A stretch of 64,000 bases of DNA from Litoditis marina. Lineage: Eukaryota > Nematoda > Chromadorea > Rhabditida > Rhabditidae. The notes under the pieces are model-generated. The model was not told the origin of the DNA, searched no databases, and worked only from the letters and a program-made list of their open reading frames with translations. The DNA is taken from the NCBI GenBank assembly GCA_964036275.1, contig OZ038433.1:37109336-37173335 (forward strand). The letters run 5' to 3'. Within the stretch, counting starts at the first letter, position 1; the number at the start of each line of letters is the position of its first letter. The position numbers and the translations under genes are program-made. Positions 46,284 through 57,809 of the stretch are shown piece by piece.

Positions 46284-46365
46284 GCCTGAGGCGGGATTCG
46301 AACCCGCGAAGGATTTCTCCGTGCGATCATAAGTCGCATGCCGTTGACCACTTGGCTACCCAGGC
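46284..46365 (-). tRNA. Long-variable-arm tRNA, anticodon UAU, copy 2
   Basis: Identical in sequence to copy 1 over the 82 bases. The TTTT run is 3 bases closer in this copy (AAAGTTTTGC after the end). It has the same upstream flank. Confidence 0.88.
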
Positions 46366-46704
46366 CTGTCACTGAATCTTCAAACCAGCCTGGTATGGTA
46401 GCGCGCATTCAGGTCAACTGATAATAATGCTGAATTGTATCACTATGCTTGGTAGTCATTTGAACTAAAGCACTATATGATTATTGTTATAATCAGCACT
46501 GTTTAGTTGTGTTTGGTATTTATTTCCTGATCAAGAAATGGTTTGTATAATTATAAATACCATTCATTATTGTTTTAATACGATTTCTAGAAATATGGGG
46601 TTCAATACAAAGTAGTAGATTCGCAATTTTTTTTTAGTTTCGCGGAATCAAGTGAAAAACAAACGTACCCTACAAATCATCAGGTTGGAAAATGCAAAAC
46701 ATTT

Positions 46705-46786
46705 GCCTGAGGCGGGATTCGAACCCGCGAAGGATTTCTCCGTGCGATCATAAGTCGCATGCCGTTGACCACTTGGCTACCCAGGC
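46705..46786 (-). tRNA. Long-variable-arm tRNA, anticodon UAU, copy 3
   Basis: Identical in sequence to copies 1 and 2, with its own TTTT run (AAATGTTTTGC). The upstream flank is the same for about 45 bp, then the tandem unit ends near 46842. Confidence 0.88.
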
Positions 46787-46842
46787 CTGTCACTGAATCT
46801 TCAAACCAGCCTGGTATGGTAGCGCGCATTCAGCTAGTAATA

Positions 46843-47654
46843 ATTAGCAGTTTTATTACAGTGTCTGCCATAAGTTCCGAATGAGTTAATACTTTTTTTA
46901 TTTCGTTATCAACACAATGTGAATGTTCGCTTTCTCTGGTAAAAAAACAATACCTTAGACAACTAAAAATTAAGATCAAAGGTTTCAACTATTTACAGTC
47001 GAACTATGGTTTATTCAATTTCATGGACTTAAACTTGTATGATCATTATGATGGCTTTTGATAAGTAGTTTAAATTAGTATCAGAATGAACTAAAAACAT
47101 AGTTTTTAATTTGATTAGGAGAATCAGATTTTGGACATGATTTGCTTGAATTCATAAAGCCTTCCAAAGTGAAAACACCTTGACGACTCATATGAATAGT
47201 CTCTTTCCAGCACACTATGCTAGTTTCTAAATTTCTTTTTAGTGCATATAATTGATTATATGCCCGTATTTTATGTAAATTTGTGATTCAATCTCTATTT
47301 TCGAACACAGCGTTTTTCAGCTCATGACGTTAATCAACAAATTCCATTTGATGTCCTACCTTCTTTAATACAATAGACAGGAGACATAACTTGTATTTTC
47401 TTTTGTTGTGATGTCGATATGGGTTGTATGTGGCGAACCAACACAACGATTCTGCAAACATTTGCCGTACTATTACTATTACGTTCTCTCCCTTTCTCTT
47501 CACAGTGTTTTGTACAACTCCGCTTCTGAGGTGTGGTAATCTCTCAGTATCGCGAGTTCAAATTAGTTCTCCACCTTCCCGGCAAACATTGAGAAAATTT
47601 CTCGTGATTGTAAGTATGTGCGAATAACTGAAATCGTGAATCTTTGTTCAGCTT
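46843..47654. other. Stretch without a recognised gene
   Basis: AT-rich. No frame with a recognisable product and no repeat structure noticed. Confidence 0.4.
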
Positions 47655-48255
47655 TTTACAAGCCTGCATGTAAAAAGATCACGTTGCAGGGTAAAAAGTT
47701 TGTTTACAATCTCCTAGAAAAGATTCGTTATTTCAAAATGCCATCGAGATTACTATTCTCAAAGGCTTTGAGTGAATCGCGTACGCAACAGGTTAATGGT
47801 TTCATTGTCTGTGTGTAGACAAATGATAGCGTGCTACAATTTCCTGTTGATTTTTCCATTCTCAGATACGTACCATTCTCAGAAAAGGGCGGTACATGTC
47901 CAAGTTGCAGCTTCCTCAGAATTCTTCTCATTCTGCTCACACGGCCGAGGGAGGCGATGTACGCTCCAGAACTTTGGTGAGCCAGTGAGCACCTCATGAG
48001 CTGAACCTCAGCCCTCCATACTATCTCGTAAGCGACAGTGTTCTCGAACCGGTGAAACAGTATGTGAAACCCGGAGATATAGCTCGTGGGGTGCTCACCA
48101 GCTAGTGGTGATTATTATGGCGCCTTAAGTGTTCACGTTACGCACACACGACACATGGTTACAACGTCTAAGACGTATCGGAACTGAGAAGAATGCAATT
48201 AAAGTATATTGCTGATTTATTTTCGTGTTTCACGCAATTTTTCCTCCATCATTAG
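47655..48255 (+). promoter_or_regulatory. Duplicated 5' region of the decayed srt locus
   Basis: Similar to 58440-58985, the region upstream of the intact srt gene: ggttaatggtttcattgtct against ggctaatggtttcattgtct, and shared gaaaagggcggtac/gaaggggcggtac and cttcgtgtttcacgc-like stretches. It marks the 5' edge of the duplicated block. The receptor's first four exons were not found downstream of it. Confidence 0.5.
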
Positions 48256-48407
48256 TACTGCCAGGTTATCTGTAGTTTCTTATTGTAGGTATTAGTTAAC
48301 ACCCAGAGATACCTCAATGAGTGTTTCAGCAACTGGATGTTTTACTCTTCCAAAGTTACGCCTGAGAAATAGCGCATGAGATTCTCAAAAGAAGATGTAC
48401 ATGGTCT

Positions 48408-48592
48408 GGCGGCGTAGCAATTCCCACAAAAATTCATGAGATCACCTCATGAGCTATTAGGACGAGTTTCTCACGAGATTCTATTGATTGCTATGCTACA
48501 ACATTGAGAGTTCACGAGTTTCCTCATGAGGTATCTCATGAGAAACTCATATGAACTTCTAATGAGATTGGAGGGATTTCTACGCCGCCTGG
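48408..48592. mobile_element. MITE family B, copy 2
   Basis: Inverted ends tggcggcgtagcaattccc and gggatttctacgccgcctgg, with many catgag words inside. Same family and size as 23763-23948. Confidence 0.75.
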
Positions 48593-48965
48593 ATAGAAAC
48601 GCTGCGGTCGTAATCACGGTGAGTGTTTTCGAGAGCTCACAAAATTGAAATGAGTCAATTGAATACGTTGATAGAACTCTCTTTGTTGCGGGGGAAGCAT
48701 GTTACACCGCTTCTTTTGCCGTTTCGAAGTAACAACCGCTACTCGTACAAGCTGCATTAATGGGTTTGGAAAACGTAGGTTTATAATCGTAGACAAAACA
48801 TGGAGACGTTCTTCAGTGTGTCAACGTGAAAATTATGGGACTTTGAAATAAATTAGGTTATACAATTGATAAATCGATTTATTGATTTATGCCGAAGCTC
48901 TTCTCGGAACAAAACTAGGTCCGTTGGTTCCGCAGTGTTCTCTCATCCATAACAAATTATTTCAG

Positions 48966-49788
48966 CTGAATAAGTACTTCATAGCATGGTGTGCATTGAT
49001 CATGGGTTTCGTCTCATTGTCATTTGGTTGGATTTTTTTACCTGATCCGCCTGTGAGTGTCTCTCCACAATGGTTTAGAAAACGTAGTTAACTCGCGAAA
49101 CAAAGTTTTTATGGATAGCATGCTTTACTTTCACTGGGTAGTATATGATTTATCTTCAACCCAATGACTCCAAAGTAACTAATGCCGTTAGATCATAGAT
49201 CTTTAGCTAATCTATCAGCCAGAAAAGGACACACGCAGTATTGAGACTCGCGATTGCGTTGATATATCCACTGAATACGTTGTCGAGAACTAAAGGATAA
49301 CTGTCATTCACAGGACACAAAAGCTGATAGCTGATCGACTCTCCAGCACTTCTGCTGCCCTTCTCCGTATGTATCGAACGATGACTTCAACAATCATCGC
49401 CTGCCTCACCGTCACTTTTTCATTCGTGATCTTTCCTTCGGCAACTTTTTTTCTGGCGCTTTTTCTGTTCCCCTATGAGAATACCTGGTCAGTATTGTCT
49501 GACATACAAAAATACCACACATACATGAATGACCATGAGACGCTCGATTCTTTAACACTCTATTTCTTCAGCTTCAGAGCTCTAAAGACAGCCACTATTG
49601 TTTTGACGAGGTTTTTATGATGCGATATCGGTTGATCAGATAAGTGTATAGCAGAAAATTTCAGCGTTCCGTACTTCACGATGATGGTTCCGTCTGTTCT
49701 TATAGTAAATGTTTTCCTGACAATAATTCTATTCATATTCATGCCTAGTTTTCGAAAAGTGGTTCAAGAGCTCTCTCCTCACTGTTAA
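48966..49788 (+). pseudogene. 7TM receptor fragment (C-terminal half)
   Basis: An exon at about 48966-49071 follows TTATTTCAG and encodes a membrane segment ending FGWIFLPDPP. An exon at 49313 to about 49488 encodes a loop and TM6 (RMYRTMTSTIIACLTVTFSF) and joins in phase to 49662-49788. The last exon encodes TM7 followed by FIFMPSFRKVVQELSPHC and a stop. The join between the first and second exons does not close, so at least one exon is missing. The N-terminal half was not found. The family is not recognised and differs from the srt copies around it. Confidence 0.45.
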
Positions 49789-49998
49789 TGTCTTTTCGAC
49801 CGAAGAAAAACTATATTGTGTTGTGAATTCCACCCATATAAATATTCTTCCCAGGTTTGTTGTTCATTCTGAATGGCACCTTTTATTCGGATTATTGCTG
49901 ACTGCTACTGTTAGTTTTCATTGTGTGTGTAGTGTTCCTGTGAGCCAGAGAATCGGACCATCGGATCATCGGTTGTCAGCGGTCAAAGAAGCAAATAC

Positions 49999-51288
49999 TG
50001 CCGGCGTAGCAATCCCCCCAAAGCCAACCAACTCTCACAGATATGTCGCTGATGTATCTCACGGAGGTGCCAAATGGCCAAATTGACTATCACATGAGGT
50101 CAAACGTCACAAAACGTAGCAAAAACTCTCCGTCTCTGCTTTGTGCACTCTTTTTCATGAAACCGATATCAAATACGGCGCAGGCTGAGGGGTGGTGCTA
50201 TGCATTTCGTAAACCGGGCGTTGGTGAAAACACAAGTTGTTCGCATAACTGATGGCTTATCGTCTAATGGATTGACTTCAATTTTCAAATGATATCATAG
50301 AGAACAAGTTTGAAATAGGGTATAAATTGGAATTGACCGATGAATTGAGAGTTTAAATATCAAAACAATGCCGAAATAACCGAGTGCTTTATTGAACACC
50401 CTAAACTAAAAATGTATCTTTCACAAAATTCTTCGCAAATCAACTCAATTCGCACTGAAAATCCAACAACCCAAGATTTAGTCACTTGCATTCCTACGCA
50501 GACTCCTACAGAAACACAAAAAATCTTGAGTCCGTTTTTATAACGTAAATACTTGTCGGGAAGGTTTGAATTGTTTGCTTCAGATTACGATTCTCTATCA
50601 CAGAGAGATTGCAAAACTTTTTTTCGAGAAGTTAAAGTTTGCATCAGGAAAGGGCAATGGTTTGAATGTGTAGTATAAGAGTTGGAGTAGAAATGACGTG
50701 AACTATATAACACTATTCAAGAATTTAATCAATCAAGTAATCATACTTGAAAAACCAAGTTTTCAACTTCACCTAACTACTTTATTTACGAATATAATTT
50801 ACACATGAGGAATTCGACATTAATACAGAACTAAAACTAGCTCGTCTCACTTTCAGTCTTTATTTCATAATTAGCACGCTTTCTATTTGAGTCATTCTAA
50901 TGCGAAAATATATGCAAGATTGAGCAAGGTTCCAATAAGTTTCCTATTCTCTTTCAACAAAGTACAAACCAAACTACAATTATCATCCACAAAAGGTCAT
51001 TCAAAACGAGCCAACCCGCGTGGTAAACGTATCTAAAACATACTAGGTGCAGTTCACACGAGCACCCTCCTGTTTTAATGCACTCTCTATGCGCACTCTC
51101 GCTTGAAATCGACATTATATCAATTCTGTGAGGTCATGGGTAGAAAGTACGCTCCATGAGAAGTTCCAGCACCCACAATCGATACTAATGGTTTAGGATA
51201 GGAGGAAGTTGATAGAGTTCGGTGAGGTACCTCGATGAGAGGTGGTATGAGCTAGCTGATCGGTTTCGGGGGGATTGCTACGCCGGCT
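49999..51288. mobile_element. 1.3-kb DNA element with GGCGTAGCAATCCC inverted ends
   Basis: Ends ctgccggcgtagcaatcccc and ggggattgctacgccggctg are inverted copies over about 25 bp. The interior has no open frame over about 70 codons, so it is non-autonomous. The end core is shared with MITE family B. Confidence 0.65.
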
Positions 51289-52235
51289 GGGGGTTGGTCA
51301 GCAACGCGATTAACTTAAAATACATACGTACGCGTACGCATGGTAGTATATCACAGATCCAAGCACTGAATTGAACGTCCTGCTTGTGGGGGTTGCGCAT
51401 GGTTGGCATCATTGACGGCATCGTTCACTCCAGACATTTGGCGAATATCGAGTATAGTTAGGGGACTAGTCTTTACATTTATTTCAGTTTTTTTTTTCGA
51501 TAGCGAAAATGTCGGCAAGAGATGTTATGTCGTCATTTCAGTCCATAAACATTAGAATTTTTTTAAATATACTGAGCTCAGTGGCAATGAGCAAAGTACA
51601 ACGACAGGTAACCGATGAGTCTTCCAACTACAGATCACGAAGTATTCATTATACTCTTCGGCCGTATGATCAGTGGTTTGTACGGGTTATCAAAAGCAAC
51701 TGAATCAATAATAGTTCCGGACAAACGTTGGATAACTGAATTCAAAATACTAAAATGAAATGCAAAACACTGCAACGCGAAAGGGATTAGCGGTTTCTAT
51801 ATTTGCGAACATATACATAATAAGAAAATATCATTCTTGATGTATTTACATACTCGTAAGTTACCTGATGTAGTATTCAAGAGATCAGAAAGTTCTAAGA
51901 TGCAGATTTTATAAAAAAACTTTACAGGTTATGACGCAATCGTTTTTGATCTGTTCCTTCAACGGATTCGCTGGCTGTATCTTTCTGTACATGCAGTACT
52001 TTGAAACTTCTCTTTGGTTAATACTGATGGGTCAAATTGCTTGGCAATACAGTAGCGGTACGCTGATATACCCGCTTTGTTTACTGATAAACATTTTAGT
52101 AAACAACAATTGTTGTAAGAGTAGGGAATCACGCATTTTCTCAACCTGCCTCAGCAGACAACATGGTTCTTCATTCGTTCTTGTAGATCTCTGAACTCTT
52201 CTTCGCTTGAATGAATACTTATACTTACGCGGGTT

Positions 52236-52335
52236 TATAGTGAGTGCCAAATTTATAAATTTCTGTCTCTCGCCGGAATCGAACCTGGGGGCAAAAGTTT
52301 CGCAGCAAGGCGCCATTAGAGCACATAGGCGGAAA
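52236..52335 (-). repeat. tRNA-derived SINE-like repeat, copy 3
   Basis: On the minus strand: CTATGTGCTCTAATGGCGCC, B box CCAGGTTCGATTCCGG, then CAGAAATTTATAAATTTGGC. Same tail as copies at 1550-1746 and 10783-11005. It lies in the intron before the last srt pseudogene exon. Confidence 0.55.
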
Positions 52336-52528
52336 GCTCCTTCAAGGTATAGATGAAAATGTATAGATGAATATGTAATGCTTGTGTTTTATACTACTAT
52401 AGTTTCCAGGCAGTCCAGGGCTGATCTATCTTGTGTTCAACCAGTCTATCCGTCGAGGTGTATGTCGACTGTTGGTTCCAAACTCATTGGCAAAACGACT
52501 AAATCTGAAGTCTACATCGACCGTAGTA

Positions 52529-52758
52529 TAGTCTGTTCCACCAATGGATGTACTCCTACAGTAATCTGTCAATTATTCAAGGGGGTGTTTTCTAATGAAA
52601 AAGTCATCACTTTGGTTTCAAATTTTCAGAGTTAGTAGTAGTAAACATGCAGACACTATGAACATTGTGAGGCGTTCTGAATACGCTAATATAGTGAACT
52701 TTGACCTGGAAGTGTTAGCAGATTACTGTAGATGGTTAGAAGTGGGTGGAACAAACTA
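52529..52758. mobile_element. MITE family C inserted in the srt pseudogene exon
   Basis: About 230 bp with inverted ends tagtctgttccacc and ggtggaacaaacta, flanked by TA. The paralogue reads straight through the equivalent point (accgtagtaaatgttcgt), so the insertion site is clear. A single matching end (tagtctgttccaccca) is at 59386 in intron 1 of the intact srt gene. Confidence 0.8.
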
Positions 52759-52800
52759 AAACCGTTCGTACTACAAGTGTCGGACTAGCGGCTTAAACTC

Positions 52801-54510
52801 ATCTTGTACATTAACATTTTAAAATATTCCTTCCCGTCGGTCAATAAATTTATGTGAACAACTTACTTTTTGATTTGTTAGAGGGAATAATATAGACGAG
52901 CATACGAAAACTGTGAACGAAAGGTTCTCTAGCTGACTCTCAGTTATTCGTGTAAATTTGATGCTACGCTGAGCTTTTCTGGCGGCTACCACGCGGGTGC
53001 GCAGCCAGGAAAAAACTTGCAGTTGAAGTCGTCGTAAAACAATCAATGAGCAATGTTTCCGTTTCCTTACCGTGATGTATAGTAAATACAGAATGGTGGA
53101 AGTGCAATTCATTTTTTGTTCTGAAACTTTGTATTGAGCCTACAAATGATTTCGTGAAATACAGAGAACGGTCGGAGCGATCCGGCTGATGTCAACGATA
53201 GTTGCGCGTTGCATTTCAGACAGTGGCTCGCTTCATGAAGGACAAACGTTTCCGCAGTTAGCAACCGTCGAAATTATTGTTCCCAGTAACATGTGACCAA
53301 CGATCCTACTATTTTTGACAGAATTAGCAGTTCTAAAAAACCACTTGGGCGGAAAGATATTGTGTTAGTCTGATTGCTAACGGGAAACTTTGTCATTGAA
53401 ACATTTCCTTCTTCATTTGCTATTCGCCAAATGGCAAACCAAGGCCACCCTGAGAAATTTTTTTTTCAAGTGGTGGTGGGCCGCTCATGTTGGGTGGGAC
53501 TTAACCTGAATGATATTACATGTATGAACTCACGTTACTAAGGATGACATAAATCACCACAAAGTGCCTAGTGAGTCTTAGTGCTGTACAAATGTTTTTT
53601 TTCATTTCTTCAATATTATTTAATCACCTTTCTTGAAAGCGAGAAGAGCATGTACTTTTCCCACGACTGTCAGCGGTTTCTTTCATGTGAGAGGGAGCGA
53701 TTTCAAATTGCATAATCAAACCCTTTTTTCTTGACTCCAACAATTAGTTTATGATATGTATGTAGGCATAGTGAGAAGAAAACATAGAGTATATATTATT
53801 AACCCTTGATAGTATGTAGTCCCAGACTATTATGAATTTATACAGCTGAAAAGCACAGATTTTCTGTTGAACTTCTCTCTTATTCTTCCTAGTTTGTATC
53901 ACATTCTTTCAGCTCACCTTCATATTTTTCAGTTAACGGGATAGGTAGATTGGTGTTTGGGGAACATTTTACTTTCACCCCCCCCCCGTTTTAGCCGTTT
54001 TAGTTTTAGTAAAAACCAACTGCATTTAAGCAAGATGAAACAATGATCCAAATCGTGATGAACAGCAAAGTGAAACATTGAACAAGAATGTATAACAAGC
54101 ATGACTATAGTACAACAATCGACACTTCAATGTGGGTTAACTATGCTGGCTTCTGTCACAGTGGTTCGAGAAGTGTGGTGCCACGAGAGCTGATCAAACT
54201 AACACTCAGATATTGTCATTCCCTATAGTTTCAATTGGTCGCTTGGATGTGGGATACACTCTTACATGGCGATCATAAACAACAAATCTGCATTGTTTTT
54301 TCAGTCGTACAGTGGTGAGTGCTCTGTTCAAACATCAACCCTCATGAAGTGTGGTTATTCATGAATTCGGAAAAGTGAAGAAAGTTCTTTCCGTACTTTC
54401 GATCACATAAACTTTTCTTGGCGGTGATGCATTCATGCATTACATATTGTGTTGAAGGGTCAGACGTCTTTGTATTTTAGTTCTGAACCAAAACGGGAAG
54501 GAATAAATGA
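52801..54510. other. Stretch without a recognised gene
   Basis: A minus-strand frame of 97 codons (53112-52819) starts MNCTSTILYLLYIT followed by a possible donor, but no continuation was found. A C run lies at about 53979-53987. Nothing else is recognised. Confidence 0.35.
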
Positions 54511-55020
54511 ATCGCGCGCAGCGCGAAGCGCTGCGTGTCAGTTGTGTTTGGTTTGGCCATTGCGCACCCATTTTTGGCTTCCAAACCACAAAAGTCTTCA
54601 AATAAAACATTTTTTTCGAAATTTAAAAAGAGAGAGAGCTAGATATCTATTAAATACATGTTGTGTGAAAAAATTAGGAGAATCGGTCAAGGTTGAAAAA
54701 ATTTATGCTGTCGTGTCGTTATGAAAATTTCCGTTGTTTCTCGTCGCTCGTCGCTCGTCCGGTGTCCGCATAGAAAATAATTTTTTTAACTACTGGACCG
54801 ATTCGGCTGAAATTTGGCACACATGTGTAAACCCCAAAGTTAGCGCGGTCCCAAAAGTTTGGTGATGTCACGTTTTGTTTGGCGCTTGGCGCGGGCGCCA
54901 ATAGGCGCCAGAAGCTGGAAAATATGTGTTCCCATGGATAAAATGCTCCGAAATTTTGCACAGAGGTTAGATTAGTGAATCCCAGCCTTCTCTGAGAATT
55001 TGGTGTTATGGTATATATTG

Positions 55021-55590
55021 GGCGCCAAACGCTGGCGCCCAGTGGCGCCAAATTACAACAACGCCAGGCAAGTAAGGTAACGAGCGAAATTTTCCACAGA
55101 TGTCCGAACTATGAACATAGTTAACGAATACGGCTTGGATACCAACATTTCTTCGACATTCTGCGCCAAAACGGTACTTTATCCGCCAATTGACGCCAAA
55201 ATTAAAAATAGGGTTTCTGAACCAAAAAACAGTCGGAAATTGTGCTAATTGGTCGAGGCCATTCATTCCGAGTTGTTTGTTACCAATTAGAGTAACTTCA
55301 TATTTGGCGCCAAACGCTGGCGCCCAGTGGCGCCAAATTAGAACAACGCCAGGCAAGTAGGGTAACGAGCGAAATGTTCCACAGATGTCCGAACTATGAA
55401 GATAGTTAACGAATACGGCTTGGATACCAACATTTCTTCGACATTCTGCGCCAAAACGGTACTTTATCCGCCAATTGGCGCCAAAATTGAAAATAGGTTT
55501 TCTGAACCAAAAAACAGTCGGAAATTGTGCTAATTGGTCGAGGCCATGTATTCCAAGTTATTTGTTACCAATAAGAGTAACTTGTTCCAT
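55021..55590. repeat. 285-bp tandem duplication with GGCGCC words
   Basis: Copies start at 55021 and 55306 with ggcgccaaacgctggcgccc and run nearly identically through the shared stretch ending ttgttaccaat. More ggcgcc words flank both copies (54890-54920, 55595-55620). Confidence 0.8.
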
Positions 55591-55898
55591 ATCTCAATTG
55601 GCGCGCCCGTTCGCGCCAATTGAGAAAAGATTTTCTTTGTACTGTAATGACGCATATTCCTCACAATACTCAGATTTCAATAAACGAAGCGGAAAAAAGC
55701 TGTTTTCCAACCAGTTTCGCCTATCACGCCAATTCAAGAGACTAATTAGCGCAAAAAATATTTTGAAAATGCAGGATCACATAGTTTGAAAACTTGGAAC
55801 CAGATATCGGGATGTTTGATAGTTACCACTATTCAAAAATCGTTTTTCTAGTCAACTCTAGGAGTGGTTGTACTAGTACAACTAGCAAAAAAAGAACA

Positions 55899-56241
55899 AT
55901 TCGTAAAAAGTGGGGGACCAGGAAGTGTGTGAGTTCTGTTCGGTTTCACCGTTTTCTGCAAAAAGTGAACAATACGATGTTGTGAATGAGTGTGCAACAA
56001 AAAAAGAACAATACATTTGTTTGCACAACGGTTCACAACGTTCTTAGGGGAAACCACTAGGCACGTTTACGTTCAAGTTGTACTTTGTATATTCTGTTTT
56101 TTTGTGAACCGTAGTGCAAACAAATGTATTGTTCTTTTTTTGTTGCACACTCATTCACAACATCGTATTGTTCACTTTTTGCAGAAAACGGTGAAACCGA
56201 ACAAAACTCACACACTTCCTGGTCCCCCACTTTTTACGAAT
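55899..56241. repeat. Long hairpin 1 (arms about 139 bp)
   Basis: 55899-56037 and 56103-56241 are reverse complements with only a few mismatches. The arm begins attcgtaaaaagtgggggac. The loop is about 65 bp. Short frames across it are mirror translations of the arms. Confidence 0.85.
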
Positions 56242-56320
56242 TATTTATTAATTTTGTTCATTGATCTACATGCAAAGAATGTGTCACTACTCACCAGACA
56301 ACAAGCGAAAAGGTAGATGG

Positions 56321-56855
56321 AAATTCATGAAAAAGTGGGGGCCCAACGACTGTAAGATTTGTCTTCTGCTGTGCGCCCCTTAGACAGCTACTCTCAAATG
56401 GAGCAGCTACTGCTACAAAAACCGAAAAATACTATTATACTCAAGTATAAGTGTTCATTACAAACATACAAAAGTCGTAAAATATTTTTTCAAACCTGTA
56501 AACTAGAATCTACAAGTCACAGCTGCGAAAGAGAGAACAACTGTTGAATAACATTAAAAACGATACGGCAGCTAGAATTGGAGTAATGACAAGAAATGCC
56601 AACCATTGTGCACAAAACCAGGAACTCTATAATTGACTACGTTGAGTTAACATCTGTGATTTGCAGATTCTAGTTTACAGGTTTGAAAAAATATTTTACG
56701 ACTTTTGTATGTTTGTAATGAACACTTATACTTGAGTATAATAGTATTTTTCGGTTTTTGTAGCAGTAGCTGCTCCATTTGAGAGTAGCTGTCTAAGGGG
56801 CGCACAGCAGAAGACAAATCTTACAGTCGTTGGGCCCCCACTTTTTCATGAATTT
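56321..56855. repeat. Long hairpin 2 (arms about 202 bp)
   Basis: 56321-56522 and 56653-56855 are nearly exact reverse complements. The arm begins aaattcatgaaaaagtgggg. The end motif aaaaagtggggg is shared with hairpin 1, so both probably belong to one foldback family. Confidence 0.85.
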
Positions 56856-56972
56856 TTCTCTTTTTGTATACATGCCGTAGGTATGTAGAGAGGTGGTTTG
56901 ATCTGTACGGTGCAGATAAAATTGTTTTCTTAATGAACCACTTGTCAAGTATTACCACCATTCGAAAAAAAA

Positions 56973-57809
56973 TGACGTCAACATTGCAGTTCTAAAAACT
57001 TACTTTATCTGCCCTTCAGAATCCCAGAATATGTTTGAATGAAGTTTCATCGTGAATTGATCATTTTTAAGAAACTTTCAGCATTCAAAACATATTTTAC
57101 GTCAATTTTTTTTAAGTTGACGTCATCGGAGATCTGGCCTCTTGAATTCCAGAATAAGTCATATTTAGATAAAGTTTCATCGTTAATATACCATTTCGGA
57201 GATATTTTCACATTTGAAAATATGTGTGACGTCAACTTTGAACTTTTCAAAAATGACGTCATCCGGCTTTCAGAATTCCAGAATACGTCATGTTTAGATA
57301 AAGTTTCACCGTTACTACCCCACTTGTCAACTATTATCATCATTTGAAAACATATTTAACGTCAACTTTAAACTTTTGAATATGACGTCATCTGGCTTTC
57401 AGAATCCCAGAATACGACACCTTTCGATGTAGCGCCATCGTTAATAACCCACTTGCCAACTATTGTCATCATTTGGAGAAATATTTGACGTCAACTTTGC
57501 ACTTTTCCAGTATTACGTCCCCTGGCCTCCAGAATCTCAGATAACGACATGTTTAGATGAAGTTCTATCGTTATTAAACCACTTGCCCACTATTATTATC
57601 ATTTGAAGAATAATTTGACGTCAACTTCGTACTTTTCAAGTTTGACGTCATCTGGCCTTCAGAATCCCGGAATACGACACCTTTCGATGGAGATTCATCG
57701 TTAATAACCCACTTGCCAACTATTATCATCATTTGGAGAAATATTTGACGTCAACTTTGCACTTTTCAAAGATGACGTCATCGGGTCTCCAGAATCCAAA
57801 ATGACGTCA
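56973..57809. repeat. 130-bp tandem array containing TGACGTCA octamers
   Basis: About six diverged units with a spacing of about 130 bp, each with cagaatcccagaatacga-like and cacttgccaactatt-like stretches. Exact TGACGTCA occurs at 56973, 57118, 57227, 57254, 57383, 57486, 57616, 57643, 57746, 57773 and 57802. Other positions have one-base variants. Confidence 0.8.

Larger units (their letters stand above)
45811..46842. repeat. 421-bp tandem repeat carrying tRNA genes
   Basis: Three units with an exact 421-bp spacing of the tRNA genes (45863, 46284, 46705). Each unit has the tRNA, a 45-bp conserved upstream flank (gtcactgaatcttcaaacca onward) and about 250 bp of AT-rich spacer. The first unit is split by the LTR element. 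Units are nearly identical, so the duplication is recent or homogenised. Confidence 0.9.
51540..52800 (+). pseudogene. Decayed srt-family chemoreceptor
   Basis: A paralogue of the intact gene at 59074-62045. Remaining pieces are the end of exon 5 (VAMSKVQRQ, to about 51608), exon 6 at 51928-52057 (VMTQSFLICSFNGFAGCIFL, same 130-base length as the paralogue), and exon 7 from 52410 (SPGLIYLVFNQSIRRGV). Exon 7 is interrupted at 52529 by a transposon whose first bases create a TAG stop. The lost tail reappears after the insertion at about 52759-52790. Exons 1-4 are absent and the start of exon 5 is degraded. Confidence 0.8.

Noticed and set aside
46214..46408. Minus-strand frame of 64 codons
   Set aside because: It runs straight across a tRNA gene in the tandem array.
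45811..46842. CRISPR-like array
   Set aside because: Repeats are 421 bp and contain tRNA genes, with no short repeat-spacer pattern; the sequence is eukaryotic.
55794..56547. Frames of 60-108 codons within the hairpins
   Set aside because: Both arms of perfect inverted repeats give mirror frames; there is no independent coding signal.
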